DNA from: Bacillus ectoiniformans
GTDB taxonomy: Bacteria > Bacillota > Bacilli > Bacillales > Domibacillaceae
Assembly: GCF_016908875.1 (NCBI RefSeq)
Contig: NZ_JAFBES010000001.1
Span: forward strand, 186,001-250,000
Reading direction: 5' to 3'
Length of the DNA: 64,000 nucleotides
Shown in pieces: positions 19,576 through 28,999 of the stretch (positions within the stretch are counted from its first letter, which is position 1; each line of letters starts with the position of its first letter). The position numbers and the translations under genes were made by a program. A model generated the notes under the pieces. It searched no databases. It had not been told where the DNA came from and saw only the letters and a program-made list of their open reading frames with translations.

Positions 19576-21243
19576 ATGAAATTTGTTAAAAATGATCAAA
19601 CAGCGGTATTTGCCCTGGGCGGCTTGGGCGAGATCGGAAAAAATACGTATGCAGTTCAATTCCAAGACGAAATTATCTTAATTGATGCCGGAATTAAATT
19701 CCCGGAAGATGAATTGCTCGGCATTGATTATGTCATTCCTGATTATACGTACTTAGAAAAGAACGAAGATAAAATTAAAGGTTTATTTATTACCCACGGT
19801 CATGAAGACCACATCGGCGGGATCCCATATTTATTAAGAAAAGTGAATATTCCTGTATACGGCGGGAAGCTGGCGTTAGGACTATTAAGAAATAAACTCG
19901 AAGAACACGGTTTATTGCGCCAGACTAGATTACACGAAATTCACGAAGATGATATTATCAAATTCAGAAAAACATCTGTGACGTTCTTCCGCACCACACA
20001 TAGCATTCCTGATTCATATGGTGTAGTAGTTAAAACTCCGCCAGGAAACATTGTGCATACAGGTGACTTCAAGTTTGATTTTACTCCTGTAGGTGAGCCG
20101 GCTAACTTAACTAAAATGGCCGAAATCGGTAAAGACGGCGTTCTTTGTTTACTGTCAGACAGTACAAACAGCGAAGTGCCTAACTTTACGATGTCTGAAC
20201 GCCGAGTAGGTGAAAGCATTCAGGATATCTTTAGAAAAGTAGAAGGAAGAATTATCTTTGCTACTTTCGCTTCTAATATCCACCGCCTGCAGCAAGTGGT
20301 AGAGTCCGCTGTAGAAAACGGCAGAAAAGTCGCTGTATTCGGACGCAGTATGGAAGCTGCCATTAATATTGGACAAGAATTAGGCTATATTAATGCGCCA
20401 AAGGATACGTTCATTGATACTCATCAGCTGAACCGTCTTCCTGCGAATAAAGTCACCATTTTATGTACAGGATCTCAAGGTGAGCCAATGGCTGCTCTTT
20501 CAAGAATTGCGAACGGAACGCATCGCCAAATTCAAATTCAGCCAGGAGACACCGTTGTCTTTTCTTCATCACCAATCCCAGGAAACACCATTAGTGTCAA
20601 CCGCACAATTAACGCTTTGTTCCGCGCTGGAGCCGACGTTATTCATGGTTCACTAAGCGACATTCACACATCAGGACATGGTGGACAAGAAGAGCAAAAG
20701 CTTATGCTTCGTCTAATTAAACCTAAATACTTTATGCCGATCCACGGTGAATACCGGATGCAGCGAATGCATGCACAGCTTGCGAATGACTGCGGTGTGC
20801 CTGAAGAAAATTGCTTCTTAATGGATAATGGCGAAGTGCTTGCTTTAGGAAAAGACCAAGCATCGATTGCCGGTAAAGTTCCTTCAGGTTCTGTCTATAT
20901 TGATGGCAGCGGAATTGGCGATATCGGAAATATCGTATTGCGTGACCGAAGAATCCTTTCTGAAGAAGGACTAGTAGTGGTCGTAGTCAGCATTAACATG
21001 AAGGATTATAAAGTCGAAGCAGGCCCTGATATAATCTCTCGTGGATTTGTTTATATGCGTGAATCAGGCGACCTCATTTATGAAGCACAATCCATGTTAA
21101 ACAAACATATCCATAAAGTGCTTGACCGTAAAACAACACAATGGTCTGAAATTAAAAATGAAATTATCGATACGCTTTCTCCATTCTTATATGAGAAAAC
21201 AAAACGCCGTCCAATGATTCTGCCAATCATTATGGAGGTATAA
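19576..21243 (+). CDS. rnjA: Ribonuclease J1
   Basis: Metallo-beta-lactamase/beta-CASP ribonuclease with 5'-to-3' exo- and endonuclease activity, central to mRNA turnover and 16S rRNA maturation. Zinc motif HGHEDHIGG near residues 74-82, beta-CASP Asp in [10 protein letters not shown]-terminal beta-lactamase motifs [13 protein letters not shown] and MPIHGEYRM, and the RNase J C-terminal domain. 555 residues, exactly the expected size. In B. subtilis its partner GapA is linked to SR1P; the SR1 locus lies in this same window. Confidence 0.97.
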   Translation: MKFVKNDQTAVFALGGLGEIGKNTYAVQFQDEIILIDAGIKFPEDELLGIDYVIPDYTYLEKNEDKIKGLFITHGHEDHIGGIPYLLRKVNIPVYGGKLALGLLRNKLEEHGLLRQTRLHEIHEDDIIKFRKTSVTFFRTTHSIPDSYGVVVKTPPGNIVHTGDFKFDFTPVGEPANLTKMAEIGKDGVLCLLSDSTNSEVPNFTMSERRVGESIQDIFRKVEGRIIFATFASNIHRLQQVVESAVENGRKVAVFGRSMEAAINIGQELGYINAPKDTFIDTHQLNRLPANKVTILCTGSQGEPMAALSRIANGTHRQIQIQPGDTVVFSSSPIPGNTISVNRTINALFRAGADVIHGSLSDIHTSGHGGQEEQKLMLRLIKPKYFMPIHGEYRMQRMHAQLANDCGVPEENCFLMDNGEVLALGKDQASIAGKVPSGSVYIDGSGIGDIGNIVLRDRRILSEEGLVVVVVSINMKDYKVEAGPDIISRGFVYMRESGDLIYEAQSMLNKHIHKVLDRKTTQWSEIKNEIIDTLSPFLYEKTKRRPMILPIIMEV

Positions 21244-21273
21244 AAAAAACGAGCCCTGCGGCTCGTTTTTTTT
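21243..21273. terminator. Bidirectional terminator between rnjA and ktrC
   Basis: AAAACGAGCC...GGCTCGTTTT with flanking A- and T-runs, between two convergent genes. Confidence 0.9.
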
Positions 21274-21286
21274 ATTCTATTATGTG

Positions 21287-21949
21287 TTACCCATTCATTA
21301 CTTTCTTCTCAAACCGGCTAATATCTGAATCTGCACCAATCACAATTAAAATATCCCCTTGGCGGATCGATTCATCCGCTTGCGGTGAGACCAATATATC
21401 TTTCCCGCGTTTAATAGCTACGATATTAATGCCGTATTTCGCACGAATATCAAGATCAATTAACGTGTGTCCAGACAATAATTCATTGGCTACAATCTCC
21501 ACAATGGAGTGTTCATCTGATAATTCCAGATAATCAAGCACATTATTAGAAACAATATTATGAGCAATCCTCTTCCCCATGTCACGTTCAGGATGGACTA
21601 CTTGATCCGCTCCGATCTTCCTTAACACTTTTTCATGATAATCGTTTTGTGCTTTGGCTGTAATTCTGTTGACCCCAATCTCTTTAAGCATCAAGGTTGT
21701 TAAAATACTGGATTGAATATCATCACCAATGGCAACAATCACATGATCAAAGTTGCGGATTCCAAGACTTTTTAAGACGGATTCATCGGTAGTATCAGCT
21801 ACTACCGCATGCGAAGCAATAGCTGCGAATTCATTGACCCGGTCTTCATCGACATCAATCGCCATTACTTCCATCCCCTGTTCAGATAAAGCCCGGCAGA
21901 TGCTTCCGCCAAAACGACCTAATCCAATGACCACGAATTCTTTTTTCAT
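21287..21949 (-). CDS. ktrC: Potassium channel regulatory subunit KtrC (RCK protein)
   Basis: Cytosolic RCK ring subunit that gates the Ktr potassium transporter and binds ATP/ADP (N-lobe) and c-di-AMP (C-lobe) in the B. subtilis family. N-terminal GLGRFGGS nucleotide fold (residues 8-15), then a TrkA-C domain from about 135. Very close to B. subtilis KtrC (YkqB), which also adjoins rnjA. Start set at ATG 21949, after a GGAGG, giving 220 residues. The membrane subunit (KtrD-type) is not in this window. Confidence 0.93.
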   Translation of the reverse strand: MKKEFVVIGLGRFGGSICRALSEQGMEVMAIDVDEDRVNEFAAIASHAVVADTTDESVLKSLGIRNFDHVIVAIGDDIQSSILTTLMLKEIGVNRITAKAQNDYHEKVLRKIGADQVVHPERDMGKRIAHNIVSNNVLDYLELSDEHSIVEIVANELLSGHTLIDLDIRAKYGINIVAIKRGKDILVSPQADESIRQGDILIVIGADSDISRFEKKVMNG

Positions 21950-22023
21950 GACAATTCCTCCACTGCAAACCATATTAGATTTATCATGATATTTTAACAT
22001 AAAACCGAAGAAAAGCGTCTATT

Positions 22024-23043
22024 TTACTTTTTATTTCCTTTAATGTAATCCGCATCAAACAAAAAGAGCTTCATCAATAAATAGAGGGATGGGATCAGCA
22101 TCAAGAGCCCTAGGATAAACACTATGACAAGAGCTGTAGCCATCGTTTCATTCGTTACGCTCTCTTGCAGAGTAATATACGGATATAGAATATACGGCAG
22201 ATGCGAAGCGCCATAGCCGAAGAAAGCGAAAAAGAATTGCAGCATAACCAATACAAATGCGGTCCCAAATTTTTGTTTTTGGTAAATCAATAGCGACGCA
22301 GCACCGAAACAAATTAAAGACAAGGCAAACATCCACCAGTACTCGCCTACCGCTTTATCAAAATGCAGCTGGTTATGTTCACGCAATGAGACAAACACCA
22401 ACAAGCTGGCAATAATCGTTGGCGGACTCCAAAATAACGAGAATCGCCTTAGAATATTTCGAGCTTCTGAATCATTGGCACGATCTGCATAATACGTTAA
22501 AAACGCGGCACTGATAAATAGCACGGAAACAATCGATAAGGCAACCACACTCCAAGAGTAAGGGCTTGTCAGCAGCTCTTTCGTTAAAAATGTGACTTTA
22601 TTATCGTCTACACTTAAAAAGCCGCCTTCTGAAATGGTTAACGCTGTTGATAAGGACGCCGGGATCAATAAACCGGTGGCTCCATATAAAAACAAATAAA
22701 TAATATTATCCCTTGATCCGTAATTCCCAAATGCATAAAACGACCCGCGTATGGCCAGCAAAATAATCGCTATACTGCCGGGAATTAAAAGTGCGGTGCC
22801 ATAGTAATAGGCTGTACTTGGAAAGAAACCAACAATGCCTACAAAGAAAAAGACAAAAAACACGTTAGTGACTTCCCATACCGGAGACAAGTACCTCGAT
22901 ATTAAATTGTTAATAATATGATCTTTATTCGTTATTTTTCCATAATAAGCAAAAAAACCGGCGCCAAAATCAATGGAAGCTACAATTAAATAGCCATATA
23001 AAAATGTCCAAAGAACGGTTATGCCGAGCAGTTCTAGATTCAA
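22024..23043 (-). CDS. cydB: Cytochrome bd ubiquinol oxidase subunit II
   Basis: Integral membrane subunit of the high-affinity bd-type oxidase. MNLELLGITVLWTFLYGYLIVASIDFGAGF at the N-terminus is typical of CydB, and about eight or nine membrane helices follow over 339 residues. It is 22 bases after cydA. No cydCD (heme/thiol exporter needed for assembly) is adjacent, unlike the four-gene B. subtilis operon. Confidence 0.95.
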   Translation of the reverse strand: MNLELLGITVLWTFLYGYLIVASIDFGAGFFAYYGKITNKDHIINNLISRYLSPVWEVTNVFFVFFFVGIVGFFPSTAYYYGTALLIPGSIAIILLAIRGSFYAFGNYGSRDNIIYLFLYGATGLLIPASLSTALTISEGGFLSVDDNKVTFLTKELLTSPYSWSVVALSIVSVLFISAAFLTYYADRANDSEARNILRRFSLFWSPPTIIASLLVFVSLREHNQLHFDKAVGEYWWMFALSLICFGAASLLIYQKQKFGTAFVLVMLQFFFAFFGYGASHLPYILYPYITLQESVTNETMATALVIVFILGLLMLIPSLYLLMKLFLFDADYIKGNKK

Positions 23044-23065
23044 TTCATTCTCCTCCCCTCATCTA

Positions 23066-24397
23066 TTATTTTCTTGGGAACCTTTGTTCTAATTCCGCTT
23101 CAGCTGGTGCATTTTTGAACATCTTAATTAAGACTACCGCGCAGATGACACCGAGTACCAGATATAAAAGAGCGAAGAGAATGAAGGTTAATCCTACACC
23201 ATCTCCTGTTGTAGCGGCTTCTGCCACCTTCATATACCCTCTTAGAATCCACGGCTGGCGCCCTACCTCAGCGAAAATCCAGCCAAACTCAATGGCAAGC
23301 ATCGAGAGCGGTCCGCCGGCAAAAATCATCCAGAGCAGCGGCTTATTCAATTCATTGAATCGTTTAATTCGATCCATAATCAAATAAATTCCGGCGACTG
23401 CGAATACGAAAAATCCGATACTCACCATTAAATCGAACATATAATGAACCCATAGCGGCGGACGTTCATCTTCCGGAAATTCATTCAAGCCAATGACCTC
23501 TGTATCAAAGGTGCTGCCTGCAAGAAAGCTTAGAAAGCCAGGTAGACGAATCTCATTCTTCACCTCATTATTCTCATCAAGCGTACCGAAAAGAATGAGA
23601 TCTGCATTAGATTCAGTTTCGAAATGCCATTCAGCTGCTGCCAGTTTCTCCGGCTGCACCTCTGCTAAAAACTTAGCAGATACATCTCCTGCTACAGCCG
23701 TTAGACCCGCAAAGATAAAGGTACATATCATTGTAAGACGAAGTGCCTTTCTTTCATATGTTCCTCTTTTCCCTCTAAGAATCGCAAACGCGGCAATAGC
23801 GGCTAAGATCGCTGCTGATGTCATATACGATGAGGTCAATACATGAAACACCTTAGATGGAGTCGCTGGGTTAAACATAGCCGCAATTGGATCAATATTC
23901 ACGGCTTTGCCATTCTCTAGATCGAACCCTTGCGGTGTATTCATAAATGCGTTCACAGTTGTAATGAATAAAGCAGAGGCAGACGAACCGATCATGACCG
24001 GAATCGTCAATAGCCAATGTGTCATCTGATTTTTAAATCGATCCCATGTGTACAGATAAATCCCCAGGAAGATCGCTTCAAAGAAGAAAGCGAATGTTTC
24101 CATGAAAAGAGGCAGTGCAATCACTTGACCTGCTACTTCCATGAAGCTTGGCCATAGAAGCGAAAGCTGTAATCCGATGGCCGTTCCTGTTACTACCCCA
24201 ACCGCTACCGTTATCGTAAATCCTCGAGCCCACCTGCGAGCCAGCAGCAAATAATAGGAGTCATTTCGTTTAATTCCAATAAATTCGGCAATCGAAATCA
24301 TAATTGGAACCCCAACACCAATGGTCGCAAATATGATATGAAAAATCAAAGTCATGGAAGTCAGCATTCTGCTCAGCATGACGCTATCGAGTTCCAT
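23066..24397 (-). CDS. cydA: Cytochrome bd ubiquinol oxidase subunit I
   Basis: Heme-bearing subunit of cytochrome bd; oxidises quinol and reduces O2 to water under low oxygen. The first helix carries the heme b595 ligand (SMTLIFHIIFATIGVG, His20), another His in KVFHVLTSSYM and the quinol-binding stretch before a short Q-loop (PPLWVHYMFDLMVSIGF). The 443 residues correspond to the short-Q-loop form of Firmicutes. Redox control is suggested by the Rex box and the Fnr-like palindrome upstream. Confidence 0.96.
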   Translation of the reverse strand: MELDSVMLSRMLTSMTLIFHIIFATIGVGVPIMISIAEFIGIKRNDSYYLLLARRWARGFTITVAVGVVTGTAIGLQLSLLWPSFMEVAGQVIALPLFMETFAFFFEAIFLGIYLYTWDRFKNQMTHWLLTIPVMIGSSASALFITTVNAFMNTPQGFDLENGKAVNIDPIAAMFNPATPSKVFHVLTSSYMTSAAILAAIAAFAILRGKRGTYERKALRLTMICTFIFAGLTAVAGDVSAKFLAEVQPEKLAAAEWHFETESNADLILFGTLDENNEVKNEIRLPGFLSFLAGSTFDTEVIGLNEFPEDERPPLWVHYMFDLMVSIGFFVFAVAGIYLIMDRIKRFNELNKPLLWMIFAGGPLSMLAIEFGWIFAEVGRQPWILRGYMKVAEAATTGDGVGLTFILFALLYLVLGVICAVVLIKMFKNAPAEAELEQRFPRK

Positions 24398-24411
24398 TTA
24401 AAGCCCCCCTG

Positions 24412-24459
24412 TTAAAATGAAGTATATATGTGATAAATATCACTCTTTCTTCATTTTAA
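24412..24459 (-). promoter_or_regulatory. Nested inverted repeats with an Fnr-like box before cydA
   Basis: Outer arms TTAAAATGAAG (24412-24422) and CTTCATTTTAA (24449-24459) are perfect complements. Inside them TGTGA-N6-TCACT (24429-24444) matches the B. subtilis Fnr-box form, with GTGATA/TATCAC as an inner palindrome. The element lies 15-62 bases before the cydA start. Confidence 0.6.
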
Positions 24460-24499
24460 AACGCAAATTTGTTCAACTGATGTGTTTTTCGTGAATATT

Positions 24500-24517
24500 T
24501 TGTGACTCTTTTCACAA
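24500..24517. promoter_or_regulatory. Rex operator of cydAB
   Basis: TTGTGACTCTTTTCACAA matches the Rex consensus TTGTGAA-N4-TTCACAA at all but two inner positions. Rex is the NADH-sensing repressor of cyd operons in Bacilli. Confidence 0.75.
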
Positions 24518-24574
24518 ACTTATCCGTAAAGAAAGACCAGCTTAAAAAACCGGTCTTCTCTCATTTATTATTTA

Positions 24575-25030
24575 TTATTCTGCCTTCTCCATTTCATCCA
24601 GTACCCGGTTCACGCGTTTTTCAAGCATCTTCATTCCGCTTCCGCCTGCTTGGAAATGACGCAGGTTTCCATCTTTATCAAATACATAGTACGCTGGAAC
24701 GTACTGATTTTCGAACGCCTCAGTTAGTTTGTGTTCACTGTCGACAAAAATCGGCTGAGTAATTTCATGCTCCGCGGCTGTTTTTTTGATCAGCTCTAGA
24801 TCTAGGTCATCTTCAGAACGAGGCATATGAACGGCCACTACGTTTAATTTGTCCTTATATTCATCGCGGAAACCATTTACCTGTGGCATAGCTTCCTTAC
24901 ATAAATGGCAGCTTACAGACCAAAAGTGGATCAATGTCGGCTTCTCGCCGATTAAATCTGATTTCGTTACTTCACCGTTCAACCATTCCACAGCACCATT
25001 TAATTCAGGCATTGGCTGTCTTAATTTCAT
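24575..25030 (-). CDS. ykuV: Thiol-disulfide oxidoreductase YkuV
   Basis: Thioredoxin-fold protein, 151 residues, with active-site CHLC (Cys41-Cys44) in HFWSVSCHLCKEAMPQ, and the cis-Pro segment FENQYVPAYYVFD. No signal peptide, so cytosolic, as for B. subtilis YkuV, which it closely resembles. It lies downstream of the peroxiredoxin ykuU but is separated by a terminator hairpin. A paralogue is at 41867-42310. Confidence 0.92.
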   Translation of the reverse strand: MKLRQPMPELNGAVEWLNGEVTKSDLIGEKPTLIHFWSVSCHLCKEAMPQVNGFRDEYKDKLNVVAVHMPRSEDDLDLELIKKTAAEHEITQPIFVDSEHKLTEAFENQYVPAYYVFDKDGNLRHFQAGGSGMKMLEKRVNRVLDEMEKAE

Positions 25031-25051
25031 GATTACGACCTCCTTGTTTTG

Positions 25052-25083
25052 AAAAAAGACCTAACAGCAATTGTTAGGTCTTT
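25052..25083 (-). terminator. Terminator between ykuU and ykuV
   Basis: AAGACCTAACAATTGCTGTTAGGTCTT stem and loop followed by TTTT on the minus strand, just before the ykuV ribosome binding site. It should reduce read-through from ykuU. Confidence 0.85.
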
Positions 25084-25177
25084 ATATATATCGCCTTATA
25101 CGAAGGCAAGCTGACTAACCTATATCATCACACCGCTCAGCGATCAAGCGATATGGTGTTCAGCTGTCTGTTTAAAA

Positions 25178-25720
25178 TTATAGAGTTTTTTGTCCTGGCT
25201 TCCAGTTAGCTGGGCAAAGTCCGCCAGTTTGAAGAGCTTGAAGAACACGTAGTGTTTCATCTACGTCACGGCCAATGTTGTTGTGGTTAACAACTTGGTA
25301 TTGAAGTTCACCTTCAGGATTGATGATGAATAATCCGCGAAGCGCAATTCCTTCTTCTTCAATAAGTACGCCATAGTCGCGAGACACAATGTGGTTTGTA
25401 TCAGCAGCTAATGGATATTTAAGATCTCCAAGACCATTGTCTTTGCGGTCTGTGTTGATCCATGCTAAGTGAGTGTGAATCGTATCAGTAGATACTCCGA
25501 TGATTTCAGCATCTAAATCTTCAAATTCGTCATAACGGTCAGATAAAGAAGTGATTTCTGTCGGACATACGAATGTAAAGTCCATTGGGTAGAAGTATAA
25601 TACAGTCCATTTACCGTTTTTGATGTTTTCTTCTAAGCTTACTTTACCAAATTCTTTGTTAGCTAGTACTGCATCCATTTCAAAGCGTGGAGCTTGTTTA
25701 CCTACCATACGTTCTGCCAT
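25178..25720 (-). CDS. ykuU: 2-Cys peroxiredoxin YkuU
   Basis: Reduces peroxides through a peroxidatic cysteine. FTFVCPTE places Cys52 in the classic motif; the resolving cysteine is Cys169 in GGLCPANWKPG. 180 residues, near identical in layout to B. subtilis YkuU. Start at ATG 25720 after GGAGGGA; the longer frame to 25786 lies in the leader. Candidate PerR box and a good SigA promoter are upstream, fitting a peroxide-stress role. Confidence 0.94.
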   Translation of the reverse strand: MAERMVGKQAPRFEMDAVLANKEFGKVSLEENIKNGKWTVLYFYPMDFTFVCPTEITSLSDRYDEFEDLDAEIIGVSTDTIHTHLAWINTDRKDNGLGDLKYPLAADTNHIVSRDYGVLIEEEGIALRGLFIINPEGELQYQVVNHNNIGRDVDETLRVLQALQTGGLCPANWKPGQKTL

Positions 25721-25749
25721 AACTAAAAATCCCTCCAAAAATATAATTA

Positions 25750-25777
25750 ATTGAGAAAGCAATGATTTATTCTCAAT
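25750..25777 (-). other. Leader inverted repeat of ykuU
   Basis: AATTGAGAA and TTCTCAATT form a 9-bp stem with a roughly 10-base loop in the predicted 5' untranslated region, without a T-run. Confidence 0.45.
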
Positions 25778-25797
25778 TACTTTCATTCACAAGTTAT

Positions 25798-25826
25798 ATT
25801 CTAAATCAAATAGTACAAGGAGTCAA
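25798..25826 (-). promoter_or_regulatory. SigA promoter of ykuU
   Basis: Minus strand: TTGACT (25821-25826), 17-bp spacer, TAGAAT (25798-25803). Confidence 0.75.
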
Positions 25827-25833
25827 CAGTTAA

Positions 25834-25848
25834 TTATAATAATTTTAA
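25834..25848. promoter_or_regulatory. Candidate PerR box of ykuU
   Basis: TTATAATAATTTTAA matches the PerR consensus TTATAATNATTATAA at all but one position and lies just upstream of the -35 element. AT-rich surroundings lower the certainty. Confidence 0.55.
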
Positions 25849-26033
25849 ATTAGAAATCATTATAATACGAACAACTCTCATTATATTATTCTTCCCAGAA
25901 TTTTTAATCCTAACCGCCATTTCCATTTACAATTTTATCATGTTTACATTCGGCTTCAAAATGATAAGTATGCAGAAATGGATCTTTTTAGCAAGGATTG
26001 GGCTGATGCTGTTTATTCTGTTTTGTTACAGAT

Positions 26034-27161
26034 TCATTGTTCACTTAAATGATGAAAATAACTGCACACCGCATCGATGGCTACTTCAATCGCTTGTTCA
26101 TTAGGGTTTAACTTTGAATGATGCAGGCCATATTCAGAAGCTACGCCAAGCCAGAACATAAGACCAGGCACTTCCTTTAACATATAGCCGAAATCTTCTC
26201 CAGTCATTGCTTCTTTGCATAGAACGAGATTAATCTCTTCCTTTTCAGACATAAACTGAACAAATGATTCCGTTACAGCAGGATCATTATTCACTTGATA
26301 ATAATTGCTGCCGTAATCGATCGCTGCCTCACATTCAAAAGCCACCTCAATTCCCTTTACTACAGCTTCAATTCTTTTTTTGGTTTCCGTCATTGATTCA
26401 GCCGAAAGGGTACGAATCGTTCCTTCAAGCCTCGCTTTTTCAGCAATGATGTTTTGAACGGTTCCGCTTGTTAATTTTCCTATCGTAACAACCGCACTGT
26501 CTAAAGGATCGACATTACGAGATACAATCGTCTGCAGCTGTGTGATTAAGTGAGCCGCAGCAACCACCATGTCTTTCGTGTGATGAGGATAGGCTGCATG
26601 ACCGCCTTTTCCCTTTAGATCAATAAATAGCTCGGATGTATTCGCAAACAGCAGGCCTTCTTTCGTTGCGATTGTGCCAACTGGATATTCAGGCGCAATA
26701 TGCAAGGCAAATACCTGATCTAGTTTCCACTTCTTTAATTCCTCGCTGTTCATCATCGGTTCAGCTCCGCCCGGCCCTTCTTCTGCCGGCTGAAAAATAA
26801 AGACTATGTCATCATTAATTGGATGATTCACAATATGTGTCAGGATGCCAAGCGCGATGCTCATATGAAAATCATGACCGCAAGCATGCATATTCCCTTT
26901 ATGAAGCGAATGAAACGGCAAGTTCGTTTCTTCCTCTATCGGCAGGCCATCAATATCCGCCCGGTAGCCGATCGTTTGCTTAGGGTTCTTTCCATGCACT
27001 TTCACAATCAAACCTGTTTTCCACGTTTGGATATCCATTCGATCCTGCTTTAAAGAATGCAAATATTTCAGTAAATACGCCTGAGTCTTAAACTCCTGAA
27101 AGCCAAGCTCAGGAATTTGATGAAGGTCGCGTCTAATATCTACAAATGTTTTATTACTCAC
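26034..27161 (-). CDS. dapL: N-acetyldiaminopimelate deacetylase
   Basis: M20 family metallo-amidohydrolase that removes acetate from N-acetyl-LL-diaminopimelate in the acetylase branch of lysine and peptidoglycan precursor synthesis (B. subtilis DapL/YkuR). Motifs: [14 protein letters not shown] at the N-terminus, [13 protein letters not shown] metal site, [13 protein letters not shown] with catalytic Glu, and [13 protein letters not shown] start at 27161 with GAGGAG 9 bases before gives 375 residues; the longer frame to 27236 runs through a terminator. Confidence 0.93.
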   Translation of the reverse strand: MSNKTFVDIRRDLHQIPELGFQEFKTQAYLLKYLHSLKQDRMDIQTWKTGLIVKVHGKNPKQTIGYRADIDGLPIEEETNLPFHSLHKGNMHACGHDFHMSIALGILTHIVNHPINDDIVFIFQPAEEGPGGAEPMMNSEELKKWKLDQVFALHIAPEYPVGTIATKEGLLFANTSELFIDLKGKGGHAAYPHHTKDMVVAAAHLITQLQTIVSRNVDPLDSAVVTIGKLTSGTVQNIIAEKARLEGTIRTLSAESMTETKKRIEAVVKGIEVAFECEAAIDYGSNYYQVNNDPAVTESFVQFMSEKEEINLVLCKEAMTGEDFGYMLKEVPGLMFWLGVASEYGLHHSKLNPNEQAIEVAIDAVCSYFHHLSEQ

Positions 27162-27180
27162 GGTTACACTCTCCTCACTT

Positions 27181-27214
27181 AAAAAACAAGCGTGAGCGAA
27201 TAGCTCACGCTTGT
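27181..27214 (-). terminator. Terminator between dapH and dapL
   Basis: ACAAGCGTGAGC pairs with GCTCACGCTTGT, followed by TTTTTT on the minus strand, 45 bases after dapH and just before the dapL ribosome binding site. Either partial read-through feeds dapL or dapL has its own start nearby. Confidence 0.85.
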
Positions 27215-27258
27215 CATTATCAAATAGTAAGTACACTCACAGGAGTCTCCTATTTGTT

Positions 27259-27969
27259 TTACAGTTTTCTAAGTTCTTGCATAATTTCTGTTTTGGATTT
27301 TGTTTTGTCATCGATTTTTTTAATCACTTTAGCTGGGGCTCCTGCAGCTACAGAAAACGGAGGAACATCTTGAGTGACGATAGCTCCAGCTCCGACTACT
27401 GATCCTTCACCGATTGTTACGCCTTCTAATACAACAGCGTTAGCTCCAATTAGCACATCATCTTCAAGCACAACTGGCTTGGCTGAAGGCGGCTCAATGA
27501 CACCTGCTAAAACAGCTCCGGCACCTACGTGGCAGTTCTTTCCAACTGTCGCACGGCCGCCAAGAACAGCATTCATATCAATCATTGTTCCTTCACCAAT
27601 CACAGAACCAATATTAATAGAAGCGCCCATCATAATAACGGCATTATCACCAATTTCCACTTGGTCACGAATGATCGCGCCTGGCTCAATGCGAGCTTTA
27701 ATACCTTTTAAATCTAATAACGGAATAGCAGAGTTGCGGCGGTCATTTTCTACCACATAATCAGCGATTTTGTCTTCGTTATTTTTAATCGCTTCAGAAA
27801 TCTCAGCCCACTCACCGAAAACAACACCAGAATTGCCTTCAATAAATGATTTTGCGTTCGCACCAAAGTCGATACCAGCAAGCTCACCTTTCACATAGAC
27901 CTTCACTGGCGTTGATTTCGTGCTGTTGCTGATAAAAGAAATAATTTCATGTGCATCCATCATTTTCAT
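27259..27969 (-). CDS. dapH: Tetrahydrodipicolinate N-acetyltransferase
   Basis: Left-handed parallel beta-helix acyltransferase of 236 residues that acetylates tetrahydrodipicolinate. [13 protein letters not shown] is the DapH N-terminus; hexapeptide repeats ([21 protein letters not shown], ...[15 protein letters not shown]) occupy about residues 85-215. AGGAGG ten bases before ATG. It pairs with dapL next door for the acetylase lysine pathway. Confidence 0.95.
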   Translation of the reverse strand: MKMMDAHEIISFISNSTKSTPVKVYVKGELAGIDFGANAKSFIEGNSGVVFGEWAEISEAIKNNEDKIADYVVENDRRNSAIPLLDLKGIKARIEPGAIIRDQVEIGDNAVIMMGASINIGSVIGEGTMIDMNAVLGGRATVGKNCHVGAGAVLAGVIEPPSAKPVVLEDDVLIGANAVVLEGVTIGEGSVVGAGAIVTQDVPPFSVAAGAPAKVIKKIDDKTKSKTEIMQELRKL

Positions 27970-28092
27970 TATATGTATCCTCCTCTTTCCCTAATAAATA
28001 CAGCTTTAGACAGTCAATGCCGCCTGCCGCTTTTCCTCTTACTTTATCAAAGTGAAGTGAATTTCACAAGAATATTGTTGCATTCCGATTCT

Positions 28093-28962
28093 CTATTTTT
28101 TGAATTCTTCTATTACTTCAATAAATGCCTGTACTTGGCGAAGTTCAAATGCTGAATCGTACCCCAGCAGCCAGGTATCACGGCGAATTGGCTGCTGGTC
28201 ATGATCTAACAGAGGTATTTTATAAATATTCCCCTCGGCTCCATTTAATGTGATCGCCGGCAAAATAGCGTAGCCAATTCCGTTAAACACCATTTGACGG
28301 CAAGTTTCAATCTGATCCACTACAATGGACTGTTTAGGCGCCTGCTGAAACTGACGGTGCCACCACTCCTGAATCTCCTGATAATAAGTAGAATCACTTT
28401 TAAATTGAATAAATGGTTTATCCGTTGTCAGTATTTCTTCCACAGACTTAATTTCTTTATCTACTAAATAAAGACTGTCTTCAAATAGATGAATCTTTCT
28501 CCCTTTCCATTCCGGCGTTCCCCTAATAATGCCAAGATGCACTTCACCTTCATATAATGCTTTGGAAATTTCACTGCTCCATCCCGTCATTAGCGAAATT
28601 TTGGCATGAGGATAATTTTCAATAAATTTTTTCAGCACTTGAGGCAGCCAGTTTTGCCCGACAATGGTGGCGCAAGCAATTTTTAGCGTTCCATGGACTT
28701 CTGATTCAAGTGCTTGAAGGTTTTCAAGAACCTTCTCCCTCTTCGCCATCACTTCACGAGCAAAGTCACTAATTATTTCGCCGGAAGGAGTTAAAGAAAG
28801 ACCTTTCGTTGACCGATTGAAAATTTTTGTTCCCCAGTCTTTCTCGATCGACTGCAGCCTTTGTGACAAGGCTGGCTGTGAGACAAATAATTTTTCAGCT
28901 GCCTTTCTCATATTCATCTCTTCTGCCAAAACCGTTAATAACTGAAATTCAGAATATGACAT
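28093..28962 (-). CDS. ccpC: LysR family catabolite control protein CcpC
   Basis: LysR-type regulator that in B. subtilis represses citB and citZ and responds to citrate. N-terminal winged helix with MRKAAEKLFVSQPALSQ (recognition helix), then a substrate-binding domain from about residue 85. Close to B. subtilis CcpC (YkuM). The ATG at 28962 has GGAGG 7 bases before and matches the family start. It lies among ykuQ/R and ykuL homologues, as in B. subtilis; the MFS gene between it and darB is an addition. Confidence 0.88.
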   Translation of the reverse strand: MSYSEFQLLTVLAEEMNMRKAAEKLFVSQPALSQRLQSIEKDWGTKIFNRSTKGLSLTPSGEIISDFAREVMAKREKVLENLQALESEVHGTLKIACATIVGQNWLPQVLKKFIENYPHAKISLMTGWSSEISKALYEGEVHLGIIRGTPEWKGRKIHLFEDSLYLVDKEIKSVEEILTTDKPFIQFKSDSTYYQEIQEWWHRQFQQAPKQSIVVDQIETCRQMVFNGIGYAILPAITLNGAEGNIYKIPLLDHDQQPIRRDTWLLGYDSAFELRQVQAFIEVIEEFKK

Positions 28963-28999
28963 TCTTATTCCTCCCATCCCAGCACATACGTCTTTCATG

